Part shown: piece after piece, positions 34,394 to 43,726 of the stretch
Layout of the letters: every line of letters begins with the position of its first letter
Position numbering within the stretch: position 1 is the stretch's first letter
Assembly (NCBI RefSeq): GCF_009363055.1
Contig: NZ_CP045292.1
Span: forward strand, 1,798,001 to 1,862,000
Length of the DNA: 64,000 nt
Reading direction: 5' to 3'
Origin: Flavobacterium haoranii
GTDB taxonomy: Bacteria; Bacteroidota; Bacteroidia; Flavobacteriales; Flavobacteriaceae
Position numbers and translations under genes: made by a program
The notes under the pieces: model-generated
What the model was told of the DNA's origin: nothing
The model's database searches: none
Seen by the model: the letters and a program-made list of their open reading frames with translations, nothing else

Positions 34394-35287
34394 ATGTCTA
34401 GAATTGAAATAAAACCAACAAATAACCCTGCTATTGTTAAATTTGAAACAGAAGATTTCATTGTAAAAGGGAAAAGCTATGAGTTTAAAAATATTGATGA
34501 CACTAAAAACTCTCCCCTTGCAATGCAACTGTTTTATTTGCCTTTTGTAAAAACTGTTTTTATCTCTGGTAATTTTATTGCAATTGAAAAATTTTCAATA
34601 GTTGAATGGGAAGATGTTCAAGAGGAAGTAGCAAATCAAATTGCCGATTTCATTGAAAAAGGTGGCATAATTATAAAAGAAGAAGAAACTAAAAAAGTTC
34701 CTATTACAATTTATGGCGAAACTACTCCTAACCCAGCCGTTATGAAATTCGTTAGTAATAAACTACTAACCAAAACAATGGTTGAATGCAAAAACATTGA
34801 AGAAACTAAAGCCTCTCCGTTAGCTAAAGAATTATATAACTTTCCTTTTGTAAAAGAAATATTTATCGATGAGAACTACATTTCTATTACAAAATATGAC
34901 ATTGTTGAATGGGAAGATGTGACTTTTGAAATTAGAAATTTTATCAAAGAATATTTAGAGCTAGGAAATGTCGCTGTAGATGAAACTAAAATTGTAGAAA
35001 CTGTAAACCATCAAAAACAACAAGATGTTTATTTTGATAAATTAGATACAACTTCTCAACAAATTGTAAATATTTTAGAAGAGTATGTTAAACCAGCTGT
35101 TCAAAGCGACGGAGGAAACATTATGTTTGACTCTTACAACGAAGAAGACAAAACTGTAAAAGTAATTCTTCAAGGTGCTTGCAGTGGTTGCCCTTCTTCT
35201 ACTTTTACTCTTAAAAACGGAATAGAAAACATGCTAAAACAGATGCTTCATGATAATGAAATAAAAGTTGAAGCATTAAACGCATAA
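34394..35287 (+). CDS. nfuA: NifU-like iron-sulfur scaffold with two Nfu N-terminal domains
   Basis: The 297-residue protein holds two copies of the Nfu N-terminal domain: about 1-90 (IKPTNNPAIVKFETEDFIVK) and about 113-190 (ETTPNPAVMKFVSNKLLTK). Each ends with a block like FVKTVFISGNFIAIEKFSIVEW. The NifU C-terminal domain follows (215-297), with the cluster-binding cysteines in ACSGCPSSTFTLK. It likely carries [4Fe-4S] clusters to apoproteins. The two tandem N-terminal domains are the unusual trait, yet Bacteroidota homologues share it. Confidence 0.88.
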   Translation: MSRIEIKPTNNPAIVKFETEDFIVKGKSYEFKNIDDTKNSPLAMQLFYLPFVKTVFISGNFIAIEKFSIVEWEDVQEEVANQIADFIEKGGIIIKEEETKKVPITIYGETTPNPAVMKFVSNKLLTKTMVECKNIEETKASPLAKELYNFPFVKEIFIDENYISITKYDIVEWEDVTFEIRNFIKEYLELGNVAVDETKIVETVNHQKQQDVYFDKLDTTSQQIVNILEEYVKPAVQSDGGNIMFDSYNEEDKTVKVILQGACSGCPSSTFTLKNGIENMLKQMLHDNEIKVEALNA

Positions 35288-35317
35288 AAAAAGGAGGTTT
35301 TAAAACCTCCTTTTTTA
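35286..35317. terminator. Bidirectional terminator between nfu and the phosphate transporter
   Basis: aaaaaaggaggttttaaaacctcctttttt is a near-perfect palindrome with A and T runs, between convergent genes. Confidence 0.88.
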
Positions 35318-35318
35318 T

Positions 35319-37556
35319 TTATTTACTTTTTACATGTGTATCAAAATCTTGAAACAATTCTAATAAATTCATAGTTGCTTTTATTAAATCATTTGTTTCT
35401 AATAATAAACCAAAATACAACTTACTATTTTTAGGACTGTTTTCAGTTGTTCTAATTCTTAAAATTTGTTTTTGAATTAAACCAGAAATAGTACCCAACA
35501 ATTGATCTTTTTCAGATATTACAGTTTGTAAACCTGTAAAATCTTCTTTTTGAAAACTTGATTCTAACCTATCAAATAAATGCTGCAATTGCTCGTCTAC
35601 AAGTTTTAAATCTCTAATTTGATTGAATTTCAAACCTTTATGGTTGTTATTAACATGAGAATAACTATTATTTGTAATATAGCCAATTGACTGAACCATA
35701 TCTTGCAAATAACCTAAAATTAAAATATAAAATTCACTTCCTTCTACTGATGATTCATCTAAGTTTCTAATGAAATAAAATAAGTTTCCTTTTAAATCAT
35801 CAACACTTTTTTCAAGTTTTTTAAGTTTCTTTCTGTTTTCTTTTAACTTATTTAAATCTTGTAAACCTAAATTATCTACTACATCAGAATACAATAAATT
35901 TGTCTTATTAATTACTCGAGCAATTTGAACAGAACTTTCTGATATAACTTCTTTAATTGTTGCAACATCTGCTCTTGAGTATTTTTCTTCTTCTTCAGCT
36001 TCTTTTGTTTTTGCAATATATTTTCTTCCACTTCTGTAAAGTAAAATACCTACTAAAATCATTATTGCAACAAAAGAAAACACTTTACCTACTTTAAGTA
36101 ATAATGCTACTATTGAAGCCATAGAAAAAGCAACAAAAGCTGTTACGAACCATCCACCAATTACATTAAAAACTCCAGCAACTCTATACACAGCACTTTC
36201 TCTATCCCAAGCTCTATCTGCAAAAGAAGTACCCATTGCCACCATAAAAGTTACATATGTAGTAGATAATGGTAATTTTAAAGAAGTTCCTAAAGCAATT
36301 AAAATACTCGCTACCATTAAATTTACAGAAGCTCTAACCATATCAAAAGCTGGCGCTTCTTCTTTTTTAGCGTAAGTACGTTTTTCAAATTGTTTATCAA
36401 TTTTGATTTCTAATGATTTTGGCATCACATAATTCAAAATTTGACCAACATATATACTTCCTCTAACTATAATTCTTGATAAATTATTTGCATCAAACTT
36501 CTCTGAACCTTCACTTTGTCTCGATAAATCGACACCAGTTTTAATAACTTCTCTAGCTTTTTTAGAAGTCCAAAGTGTATAGACCATAATCGATCCACCA
36601 AATAATAACAACCAAAAATTTGCTTTCAATTCTCCCGAAGCTAATTCACCCATCAACATTGTTGCATCTCTTCCACCAGCTACATAAATTTCATGCGATT
36701 GTAAAGCTGCAATTGGCACACCAATAAAGTTCACTAAATCGTTACCCGCAAAAGCAAGTGCTAATGCAAAAGTTCCCACAATAATAATGACTTTAAAAAT
36801 ATTTTGTTTTAGTGTAATTAATATTTGAGAAATTATTGTCCAGAAAATTAAACTTCCTAAAACAATATACATTTGGTTAGCATTCATCAATTCTTTCAAA
36901 TCAGAAGTCATAAATGCAGAACCTTTAATTCCTTTAAATAAAATAAAATAAGTAATAAAAGTAATTCCTAAACCACCAAAAATGGCACCGAAAAACTTTG
37001 TGCGATTTTCATAATGGAAAGAAAACAATATCCTTGAGATATACATTACAAATGCACCAATTGTAAACGAAATTATTACAGAAAGTAAAATACTAGATAC
37101 AATTTCTGTAGCTTTAGCAGTATTAATGTATGAAGATAATGTTCCAAAATCGCCATCTGAAGTTATAATCTTATAAATCCCTAAACAGACTGCTCCTCCT
37201 AACAATTCGAATACAACAGAAACAGTTGTAGAGGTAGGAAAACCAAGTGAATTAAAGATGTCCAGCAATAATACATCGGTTATCATTACTGATAGAAAAA
37301 TAATCATTACATCTTCGAAGGTAAACATTGCAGGAACGAAAATTCCACTTCTAGCAATTTCCATCATTCCGCTTGAGAATAACGCACCAAGTGCAATTCC
37401 AATACTAGCAACAATCATTAAAGTTTTAAACGAAACTGCTTTTGAACCTATTCCTGAATTTAAAAAGTTAACTGCATCATTGGCTACACCAACCATCAAA
37501 TCAATTATCGCTAATATGGCAAGAGCCACAAGCATTACAATGTAAATTTGATCCAT
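35319..37556 (-). CDS. PiT-family inorganic phosphate transporter with PhoU-like C-terminus
   Basis: The 745-residue protein begins with a PiT domain (about 1-520): early GVANDAVNFLNSGIGSK with the conserved motif near residue 25, then GFPTSTTVSVVFELLGGA, a second repeat with FAGNDLVNFIGVPIAALQ, and LGTSLKLPLSTTYVTFMVA. The remaining 225 residues after about 520 are charged and helical (ENRKKLKKLEKSVDDLKGN), resembling PhoU-like regulators in Pit operons. It is predicted to import phosphate with a cation across the inner membrane, with regulation built into the same chain. The first hydrophobic segment begins at residue 4, so the start fits. Confidence 0.88.
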   Translation of the reverse strand: MDQIYIVMLVALAILAIIDLMVGVANDAVNFLNSGIGSKAVSFKTLMIVASIGIALGALFSSGMMEIARSGIFVPAMFTFEDVMIIFLSVMITDVLLLDIFNSLGFPTSTTVSVVFELLGGAVCLGIYKIITSDGDFGTLSSYINTAKATEIVSSILLSVIISFTIGAFVMYISRILFSFHYENRTKFFGAIFGGLGITFITYFILFKGIKGSAFMTSDLKELMNANQMYIVLGSLIFWTIISQILITLKQNIFKVIIIVGTFALALAFAGNDLVNFIGVPIAALQSHEIYVAGGRDATMLMGELASGELKANFWLLLFGGSIMVYTLWTSKKAREVIKTGVDLSRQSEGSEKFDANNLSRIIVRGSIYVGQILNYVMPKSLEIKIDKQFEKRTYAKKEEAPAFDMVRASVNLMVASILIALGTSLKLPLSTTYVTFMVAMGTSFADRAWDRESAVYRVAGVFNVIGGWFVTAFVAFSMASIVALLLKVGKVFSFVAIMILVGILLYRSGRKYIAKTKEAEEEEKYSRADVATIKEVISESSVQIARVINKTNLLYSDVVDNLGLQDLNKLKENRKKLKKLEKSVDDLKGNLFYFIRNLDESSVEGSEFYILILGYLQDMVQSIGYITNNSYSHVNNNHKGLKFNQIRDLKLVDEQLQHLFDRLESSFQKEDFTGLQTVISEKDQLLGTISGLIQKQILRIRTTENSPKNSKLYFGLLLETNDLIKATMNLLELFQDFDTHVKSK

Positions 37557-37706
37557 TATATAATTTTATTTTTTTGCAAAGTTGGTTCAAGAAATTTTAT
37601 TCAATGTTAAGTTAATGTTATGAATTTTGAATACACTTAAAAATGGGCTTGGGCAATTTCTTGATTTTTAGTAAATTTAAGAATTATTAACTAAAGTTTT
37701 ATAATT

Positions 37707-37907
37707 ATGGCAGTATTAAAAGTTATTGAAGTTTTAGCAAACTCAGAAAAAAGCTGGGAAGATGCTACAAAAAAAGCCGTTTCTCAAGCGTCAAAATCGT
37801 TAAAAAATATTCGCTCTGTGTATGTACAAGAACAAAGTGCGGCTGTAAGTAATGGTGAAGTAACTGAATTTAGAGTGAATGTAAAAATTACATTTGAAAT
37901 TGATTAA
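37707..37907 (+). CDS. Dodecin family protein
   Basis: The 66-residue protein has dodecin's beta-alpha-beta-beta form: VLKVIEVLANSEKSWEDATK, then SQASKSLKNIRSVYVQEQSA, and ending EFRVNVKITFEID. Dodecins assemble into hollow 12-mers that bind flavins and so protect or buffer them. The residue W at about 17 (SEKSWEDA) fits the family's flavin-contact region. Confidence 0.9.
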   Translation: MAVLKVIEVLANSEKSWEDATKKAVSQASKSLKNIRSVYVQEQSAAVSNGEVTEFRVNVKITFEID

Positions 37908-37959
37908 ATTTTATGAAAATTTTAAAAATCGTATTTATTCTAAAGCGCTCATTTTAAAT

Positions 37960-37967
37960 TAACTTTG
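37960..37967 (+). promoter_or_regulatory. Candidate -7 box of the MscS-type gene
   Basis: TAACTTTG matches TAnnTTTG, 51 bases before the ATG at 38019. No clear -33 element was found. Confidence 0.4.
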
Positions 37968-38018
37968 TGAAAAATAATATTTTTCTTATATTATTACTCA
38001 ATTCATAAACAAAAAACT

Positions 38019-38846
38019 ATGTATCCAGAAAAAATTGAAAACTATTTTGAACTCATTAAAAATTTACTAATTGAATATTCGCCAAAAGTAATTACCGCTT
38101 TAATATTATTATTTGTTGGACTTTGGGTTGTTAGCATAATTACCAAAGCATTCAAAAAAATAATGGTAAAAAAAGAAGTAGAGATTACTTTAGCAAATTT
38201 CTTAGGCAACATTGTTTTCTGGACTTTGCGCGTACTCCTTTTTGTAATTGTAATTTCTAAATTAGGATTTGAAACTTCCTCATTAGTAGCAATTCTTGGT
38301 GCTGCTGGTTTAGCTATTGGTTTAGCACTACAAGGTTCGCTTTCAAATTTTGCAGGTGGCGTTTTAATTATTCTATTTAAACCTTTTAAAGTAAATGATG
38401 TAATTGAAGCACAAGGAGAAATTGGTACCGTTCAGGAAATTCAAATATTTAATACTCGTTTGTTAACTGCAAACAATCAAACTATTTACATTCCAAATGG
38501 CATTTTATCTAATGGAATTATCAAAAACTATACGCAAGAAGGTATACGTAGAGCCGATTTAAATATAGGAATTGCTTATAATTCTGATATCAGAAAAGCA
38601 AAAGAAGTTATTATGGAAGTATTGAACAATCATCCAAAAATATTAACTGAACCCGCACCAAGCGTTATTGTAAAAGAATTGGCTGATAGTGCAATAAATC
38701 TTGGTATTCGCCCTTGGTCTAAATCAGAAGACTTTTTAGAAGTTAGTTCTGAAACATTGATTGAATGTAAATTAGCTTTAGATAAAGTTAACATTTCTAT
38801 TCCTTTTCCTCAAAGAGAGCTAAGAATTATTAACGAAGACAAATAG
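38019..38846 (+). CDS. Small-conductance mechanosensitive channel, MscS family
   Basis: The 275-residue protein has three membrane helices (VITALILLFVGLWVVSIITK, VFWTLRVLLFVIVISKLG, SLVAILGAAGLAIGLALQGS). The pore helix has the Ala/Gly ridge of MscS proteins, followed by LSNFAGGVLIILFKPFKVND and the cytoplasmic beta domain (NQTIYIPNGILSNGIIKNYT). It acts in the inner membrane as an emergency release valve under hypo-osmotic stress. Its size matches core MscS. It is convergent with tsaB, with 1 bp between stops. Confidence 0.93.
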   Translation: MYPEKIENYFELIKNLLIEYSPKVITALILLFVGLWVVSIITKAFKKIMVKKEVEITLANFLGNIVFWTLRVLLFVIVISKLGFETSSLVAILGAAGLAIGLALQGSLSNFAGGVLIILFKPFKVNDVIEAQGEIGTVQEIQIFNTRLLTANNQTIYIPNGILSNGIIKNYTQEGIRRADLNIGIAYNSDIRKAKEVIMEVLNNHPKILTEPAPSVIVKELADSAINLGIRPWSKSEDFLEVSSETLIECKLALDKVNISIPFPQRELRIINEDK

Positions 38847-38847
38847 A

Positions 38848-39507
38848 TTATTTATTCAAAACAAAATCTTTTAAATAAAAAGGTTCAAAATAAGCGACAT
38901 CTTCAAAGTCGCTTATTTTGAATTTATCAAACGACAATTGGCACATTTCTAAAGCAGATGGATATAAAATTTCATCATAAAAGTTAAACTTTGTATCGGT
39001 TAAAACTGATTTTAATTTAATGGCGCCATCACCAACTAAATGCATTGGTACTTGAACTTCAAAAAATGAATTTTCATCAATAACTTTAGCTTCAGTTTCA
39101 GAAATTTTAGTATAATCATTACCAAAAAAGGCAGTGTAAACCTCCATTCTTCTAGCATCAATCATTGGAACAATAATTCCGTTTTCAATCGTAACTTTTT
39201 TAGCTAAAAGTTCAAGTGTATCAACTGAGATTAAAGGAATATTTAAGGCATAGCAGAAACCTTTTGCAGCAGAAACCCCAATGCGCAATCCTGTATAAGA
39301 ACCTGGACCTTTACTTACTGCTACGGCATTTATATTTTGAAAAGTAAGATTTGCTTCCTGTAAACATTCTTCAATAAAGACGTGCAATTTTTCGGCGTGA
39401 GAAAAATTTTCTGTAGCTATTTCTCTAACTGCTAAAACTTTTCCTCCATTCGCAATTGACACTGAACAGTTTTTAGTTGCTGTTTCTAAATTTAAAATAT
39501 ATGCCAT
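38848..39507 (-). CDS. tsaB: tRNA threonylcarbamoyladenosine biosynthesis protein TsaB
   Basis: The start at 39507 (MAYILNLETATKNCSVSIAN, 219 residues) is preferred; the longer frame adds 13 residues with no family match. TsaB markers are YILNLETATKNCSVSI, the SHAEKLHVFIEECL region, VAVSKGPGSYTGLRIGVSAAKG and VPMIDARRMEVYTAF. It is the ASKHA-fold partner of TsaD in making the t6A modification of tRNA. A terminator upstream separates it from the adaptor/TolC operon. Confidence 0.93.
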   Translation of the reverse strand: MAYILNLETATKNCSVSIANGGKVLAVREIATENFSHAEKLHVFIEECLQEANLTFQNINAVAVSKGPGSYTGLRIGVSAAKGFCYALNIPLISVDTLELLAKKVTIENGIIVPMIDARRMEVYTAFFGNDYTKISETEAKVIDENSFFEVQVPMHLVGDGAIKLKSVLTDTKFNFYDEILYPSALEMCQLSFDKFKISDFEDVAYFEPFYLKDFVLNK

Positions 39508-39548
39508 TTCTTTAATTTGAATTGCAAAATTACAAACTTTAAACATTT

Positions 39549-39581
39549 AAAAAATAAAAAGGCACGAAATACTTCGTGCCT
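39549..39581 (-). terminator. Terminator of the TolC-adaptor operon
   Basis: ggcacgaaatacttcgtgcc (39561-39580) forms a hairpin, and the minus strand continues into Ts. It lies beyond the adaptor stop. Confidence 0.8.
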
Positions 39582-39605
39582 CCTTAACCCAATTTAACAA
39601 ATCTA

Positions 39606-40907
39606 CTAGTCTTTGTTACTAGACTTTTTTTCTTCTAGTTTAACCTTATCGTTACTATTTAATTCTTTTGAGACAGTTGTATAAGGTCCAATAATAATTT
39701 CTTCTCCAGGTTTTAATCCTTCAATAATTTCAATATTAGTATCATCTTGAATACCTGTTTTAACTACTTTAAGTTTTGCGACATCTCCTACTTTCACAAA
39801 AACACATTCAAACTTTTTGTCAGGATTATAAGTTCCTTTGTTTTGTTTATCTTCTTTTTCTAACTCAGCAATGATATCTTTTTTAGTTGATGTTGTATCA
39901 TCTTTTATAACAACAGCGCTAATTGGCACACCAATAACTTTTTCTTTTCTTTTTGTAATGATATCTACAGTTGCAGTCATTCCAGGTCTAAATGGCGAAT
40001 AATTTTCTGGTTTTCCTTCTAATAAATCTTGGTATGATTCTTTTAAAATGCGAACCTTAACTTTAAAATTTGTTACCTGATCTGCTGTTAAAGTAGAACT
40101 TGCAGAATTTGAAATACTAGTAACAATCCCTTTAAATTCTTTTTTCAAATAAGCATCTACTTCAATTTTAGCCGAATCGCCAATGCTAACTTTTACAATG
40201 TCGTTTTCGTTAACATCTACTTCAACTTCCATGTTATTTAAATTGGCTACACGCAATAACTCAGTACCAGCCATTTGTTGAGTTCCTAAAACTCTTTCAC
40301 CTAATTCTACTGAAAGCAACGAAATAGTTCCATCTGCAGGTGCGTAGATTGTTGTTCTACCTAAATTATCACGAGCTTCAGTTAAAGTTGCAGAAGCACT
40401 TTGAACATTATAATAAGCCGATTGTTTGTTAGCCACAGCAACTTCATAAGTTGAAACTACTTTATCCCATTCAGATTTTGAAATAATTCCTTTTTCAAAT
40501 AAAGTTTTGTTTCTATCATAGTTTGCTTTTGCTTCTTTTACCTGCGCATCAGCCTGGCTTAATCCTGCTTTTGTTGTTGATAAAGATGCAGCAGTACGGT
40601 TTACTCCAGATTCATAAATATCTGGGTTAATTTTTACTAACAAATCACCTTTTTTTACTTGTTGACCTTCTTTGATAGGTAAGTCAATAATTTCGCCTGA
40701 AACTTCAGAAGATATTTTAACTTCAATTTCTGGTTGAATTTTTCCAGTTGCAGAAACTGTTTCAATAATTGTCATTTCAGCTGCTTTAGAAATTTCAACG
40801 ATTTTAGAATCGTCATTACCTCCTATTACACCAGCTTTCTTTAATCCAATTAAACTTATTAGTAAAATAGCTACTGCTACCAGTATGTATATTGTTTTCT
40901 TAGACAT
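39606..40907 (-). CDS. Membrane-fusion adaptor protein (RND/MacA type)
   Basis: The 433-residue protein has an N-terminal inner-membrane anchor (TIYILVAVAILLISLIGLKK) and the barrel-sandwich arrangement: a lipoyl half (ISSEVSGEIIDLPIKEGQQV), a long coiled-coil hairpin (about 110-190, YDRNKTLFEKGIISKSEWDK) and the return lipoyl half (IYAPADGTISLLSVELGERV). Beta-barrel and membrane-proximal domains follow (RPGMTATVDIITKRKEKVIG, GLKPGEEIIIGPY). It bridges an inner-membrane pump to TolC. TolC is 2 bp upstream in the same operon, but no pump gene is beside it. Confidence 0.9.
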   Translation of the reverse strand: MSKKTIYILVAVAILLISLIGLKKAGVIGGNDDSKIVEISKAAEMTIIETVSATGKIQPEIEVKISSEVSGEIIDLPIKEGQQVKKGDLLVKINPDIYESGVNRTAASLSTTKAGLSQADAQVKEAKANYDRNKTLFEKGIISKSEWDKVVSTYEVAVANKQSAYYNVQSASATLTEARDNLGRTTIYAPADGTISLLSVELGERVLGTQQMAGTELLRVANLNNMEVEVDVNENDIVKVSIGDSAKIEVDAYLKKEFKGIVTSISNSASSTLTADQVTNFKVKVRILKESYQDLLEGKPENYSPFRPGMTATVDIITKRKEKVIGVPISAVVIKDDTTSTKKDIIAELEKEDKQNKGTYNPDKKFECVFVKVGDVAKLKVVKTGIQDDTNIEIIEGLKPGEEIIIGPYTTVSKELNSNDKVKLEEKKSSNKD

Positions 40908-40909
40908 AA

Positions 40910-42235
40910 TTAATTATTTTGTATTAATGGAATACCAAAGTAAAATTCTAAAATTTTTGTTTTGAAAATATAATCGTATTTAGTTCTTAAAACTTCTGAT
41001 TGAGCGTTTTCATAAGTCATGTTTGCTTGAGAATAATCAAATGAATTCATAAGACCAACTTGATATCTCTCTTTAGCAAAATCATAAGCTTGTTGTCGTG
41101 CTTCTAATGTTTTTTGTGCAGCCTCATAAGATTTTGCTGCATTTTTTACATCATTATAAGCTTGGTAAACATTTCGTTCTAAATCTAGTTCAGCTTGTTT
41201 TAATTGAAATTCAGTTCTTTCTTGATTAATCTTAGCTCTTTGAACTCTTCCTCTTGTAGTAAAACCATTTAAAATTGGAACATTTAATTGTAACCCTACA
41301 GCTGTTCCATCAAATAATGTAAGCTGATCAATAAAATTAAAAGGAGTACTTTCAGACCAACGTGTATTGTATCCAACAAAACCACTTAAAGTTGGCAAAT
41401 ATGAAGAACGAGAGATTGACAAATCTTTCTTCGCAATATCTACATTAGAAAGAGCAATTTTAAGATCGTTTACCGATTCTTTCGATTTTTGTAAAATCTC
41501 TTCTTGTGATTTATTTGTTACTTCACTTACAGGCACATCAACAATTTCTTCGATTACATCAAAACTCACATAATCATCTAACAACATTGTTTGACACAAA
41601 GCAATTTTAGAAATCAAAACTGCATTTTCTGAAGCAATAATTTGTTGTTCTTGACTAGCATTTGTAGCTTCTAAATCGAAAATGTCTCCAGCAGGTAATA
41701 CACCAGCATCAATTAATTCTCTTGTTCGCTTTAAATTCTCTTTTGTGATGTTATTTTGATTAATTTGAACTTTAAGTTGTTCTTTATTGAATAAAATTTG
41801 CAGATAAGAATTAGCTATTGATAATGCAATATCATCCTTCATTTTGTCTAAACGATAGGTGTTTGCAATTTTATTCAATTTTGCTCTTTGTAGAGTTTTC
41901 CAATTTGCCAAACCATTAAACAAAGTAATTCCTGAATTTGCTTGAGCAGAAAAAGACTTAAACGTAGTGTTTTGAAACTGGTTCGTTACTGGGTTAATAC
42001 TTGCTCCTGTATTTATGCTATAATTTGCATTTCCGCTAAGTGTAGGTAAGAAACCACCAATAGCTTCCAATTTTTCTACACTTGAAGTTTCCAAATCTAA
42101 TTCTGATTGTTTAACAGAAATATTATTTTGAATAGCATAATCTACACACTCTTGAAGCGTCCACTTTTTTTCTTGTGCTTGCGCACTTATCGTTAAGATA
42201 CCAACTAGAAAAAAGACAATTCTTTTAAATGACAT
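40910..42235 (-). CDS. TolC family outer-membrane efflux channel
   Basis: Starting at the Met at 42235 gives a signal peptide (MSFKRIVFFLVGILTISAQAQ). The 441-residue protein has two TolC repeats with long helices (WTLQECVDYAIQNNISVKQS, RTRELIDAGVLPAGDIFDLE, EKTFQAY-like AKSYEAAQKTLEARQQAYDF) and the ending LRTKYDYIFKTKILEFYFG. It forms a trimeric outer-membrane tunnel. It is transcribed with the adaptor gene; the pump must be elsewhere. Confidence 0.92.
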   Translation of the reverse strand: MSFKRIVFFLVGILTISAQAQEKKWTLQECVDYAIQNNISVKQSELDLETSSVEKLEAIGGFLPTLSGNANYSINTGASINPVTNQFQNTTFKSFSAQANSGITLFNGLANWKTLQRAKLNKIANTYRLDKMKDDIALSIANSYLQILFNKEQLKVQINQNNITKENLKRTRELIDAGVLPAGDIFDLEATNASQEQQIIASENAVLISKIALCQTMLLDDYVSFDVIEEIVDVPVSEVTNKSQEEILQKSKESVNDLKIALSNVDIAKKDLSISRSSYLPTLSGFVGYNTRWSESTPFNFIDQLTLFDGTAVGLQLNVPILNGFTTRGRVQRAKINQERTEFQLKQAELDLERNVYQAYNDVKNAAKSYEAAQKTLEARQQAYDFAKERYQVGLMNSFDYSQANMTYENAQSEVLRTKYDYIFKTKILEFYFGIPLIQNN

Positions 42236-42334
42236 TATCATTTTATTTTTCGATTACAGTAATAAGACCACAATTGTAAATTTTTGTTACAGTATTTACT
42301 TAAAATTTTAATTTTACAGAAATTTTCTATTCAA

Positions 42335-43726
42335 ATGAAATACATAATAATTGCTATAACGCTATTAAGTTTATTTGTAATACTTGCAAGTTGCTCTTCG
42401 GGTAAAAAAATTGAAGCTTTAAAACCAGCTCCATCAAATACAACATCTACTGCATACAAAACCAAAACTTCGTTTTTAGCTTTACCAGTTGAAATCACCA
42501 TAAAAGACATAGAAAAACAACTCAATAAAAACTTAAAAGGATTGATTTACAACGATTCTATTTTAAGTGACGATAAAACTCAAATGAAAATTTGGAAATC
42601 GAACGACATTGAACTTTCCGATAAAAATGGCGTTATTGTTTCTAAAATTCCATTAAAAATTTGGACTAAAGTAAAATATGGAACAGATTTTTTAAACCTA
42701 AATGACACTAAAGAAATATTCTTAGACGGAGTTATTACTTTAGAAAGTAAACCACATTTAACTAACTGGAAACTTTCTACACAATCTCAAATTACCGATT
42801 TTAAGTGGAATGAAAGTCCGGCTATATTAATTGCAGGAAAAATGGTTCCCATCACATACATCATTAATCCAACATTAGGCTATTTTAAGAAAACTATTGC
42901 AAAAGAAATTGACAAAGCTATTGATGCTTCATGCGATTTTAAACCTTATGTTTTAGATGCTCTTGAAGGAATTAGCAAACCTGTTTTAACTGATGAAGGT
43001 TATGAAACTTGGTTTAAAGTTGCTCCTATAGAACTTTATGCTACAGATGCTGTTTTGAAAAACAGTAAAATTACTATGGATATGGGATTAAAATGTAATC
43101 TTCAAACCATGGTGGGACAAGAACCCAAAAACTCATTCGATAGTAAAAAAATTGTACTTAAACCTGTAACACAAATTCCAAATAAAGCGGAAGTTTCACT
43201 TGCTATTGTTTCAACTTATGAAAGCGCATCCAAAGTAATTACTAAGAATTTTAAAGGTCAAGAATTTGGTTCTGGAAGTAAAAAAATAACAGTTCAAAAT
43301 GTTTCTATTTGGGAAAAAGACAACAAACTAATTATAGCATTAGATATGACAGGAAGCATAAACGGCACTATTTATTTAAATGGTTATCCTAATTATAATG
43401 CTATTACTAAAGAAATTTATTTTGACCAATTAGATTATGTTTTAAACACCAAAAGTGTCTTATTAAAATCAGCAAACTGGTTAGCACAAGGAACAATCTT
43501 GAGGAAAATTCAAGAAAACTGTCGTTATTCTATTAAAGAAAATTTAGAAGAAGGAAAAAACACTTTAACCGGTTACTTGAGCAATTACTCTCCTATGAAA
43601 GGTGTTTTTGTAAATGGAACACTTAGCGATTTAGAATTTGAAAAAGTAGAATTAACCAACAAAGCAATTATAGCCTTTATCACGACATCAGGAAAAGTTA
43701 GCGTTAAAATAGATGGATTAGATTAA
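42335..43726 (+). CDS. DUF4403 family lipoprotein
   Basis: The start at 42335 gives a lipoprotein signal peptide (MKYIIIAITLLSLFVILASC, lipid on C20); the longer frame upstream has no such feature. The 463-residue protein fits DUF4403 (VEITIKDIEKQLNKNLKGLI, DGVITLESKPHLTNWKLSTQ, LNGYPNYNAITKEIYFDQLD), a beta-rich repeated fold of unknown role. It ends with a 4-bp overlap with the convergent small membrane protein gene. No neighbour suggests a pathway. Confidence 0.8.
   Translation: MKYIIIAITLLSLFVILASCSSGKKIEALKPAPSNTTSTAYKTKTSFLALPVEITIKDIEKQLNKNLKGLIYNDSILSDDKTQMKIWKSNDIELSDKNGVIVSKIPLKIWTKVKYGTDFLNLNDTKEIFLDGVITLESKPHLTNWKLSTQSQITDFKWNESPAILIAGKMVPITYIINPTLGYFKKTIAKEIDKAIDASCDFKPYVLDALEGISKPVLTDEGYETWFKVAPIELYATDAVLKNSKITMDMGLKCNLQTMVGQEPKNSFDSKKIVLKPVTQIPNKAEVSLAIVSTYESASKVITKNFKGQEFGSGSKKITVQNVSIWEKDNKLIIALDMTGSINGTIYLNGYPNYNAITKEIYFDQLDYVLNTKSVLLKSANWLAQGTILRKIQENCRYSIKENLEEGKNTLTGYLSNYSPMKGVFVNGTLSDLEFEKVELTNKAIIAFITTSGKVSVKIDGLD

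Noticed and set aside
39606..42235. A complete tripartite efflux pump operon
   Set aside because: Only the adaptor and TolC are present; no RND or ABC pump gene lies next to them in the window.
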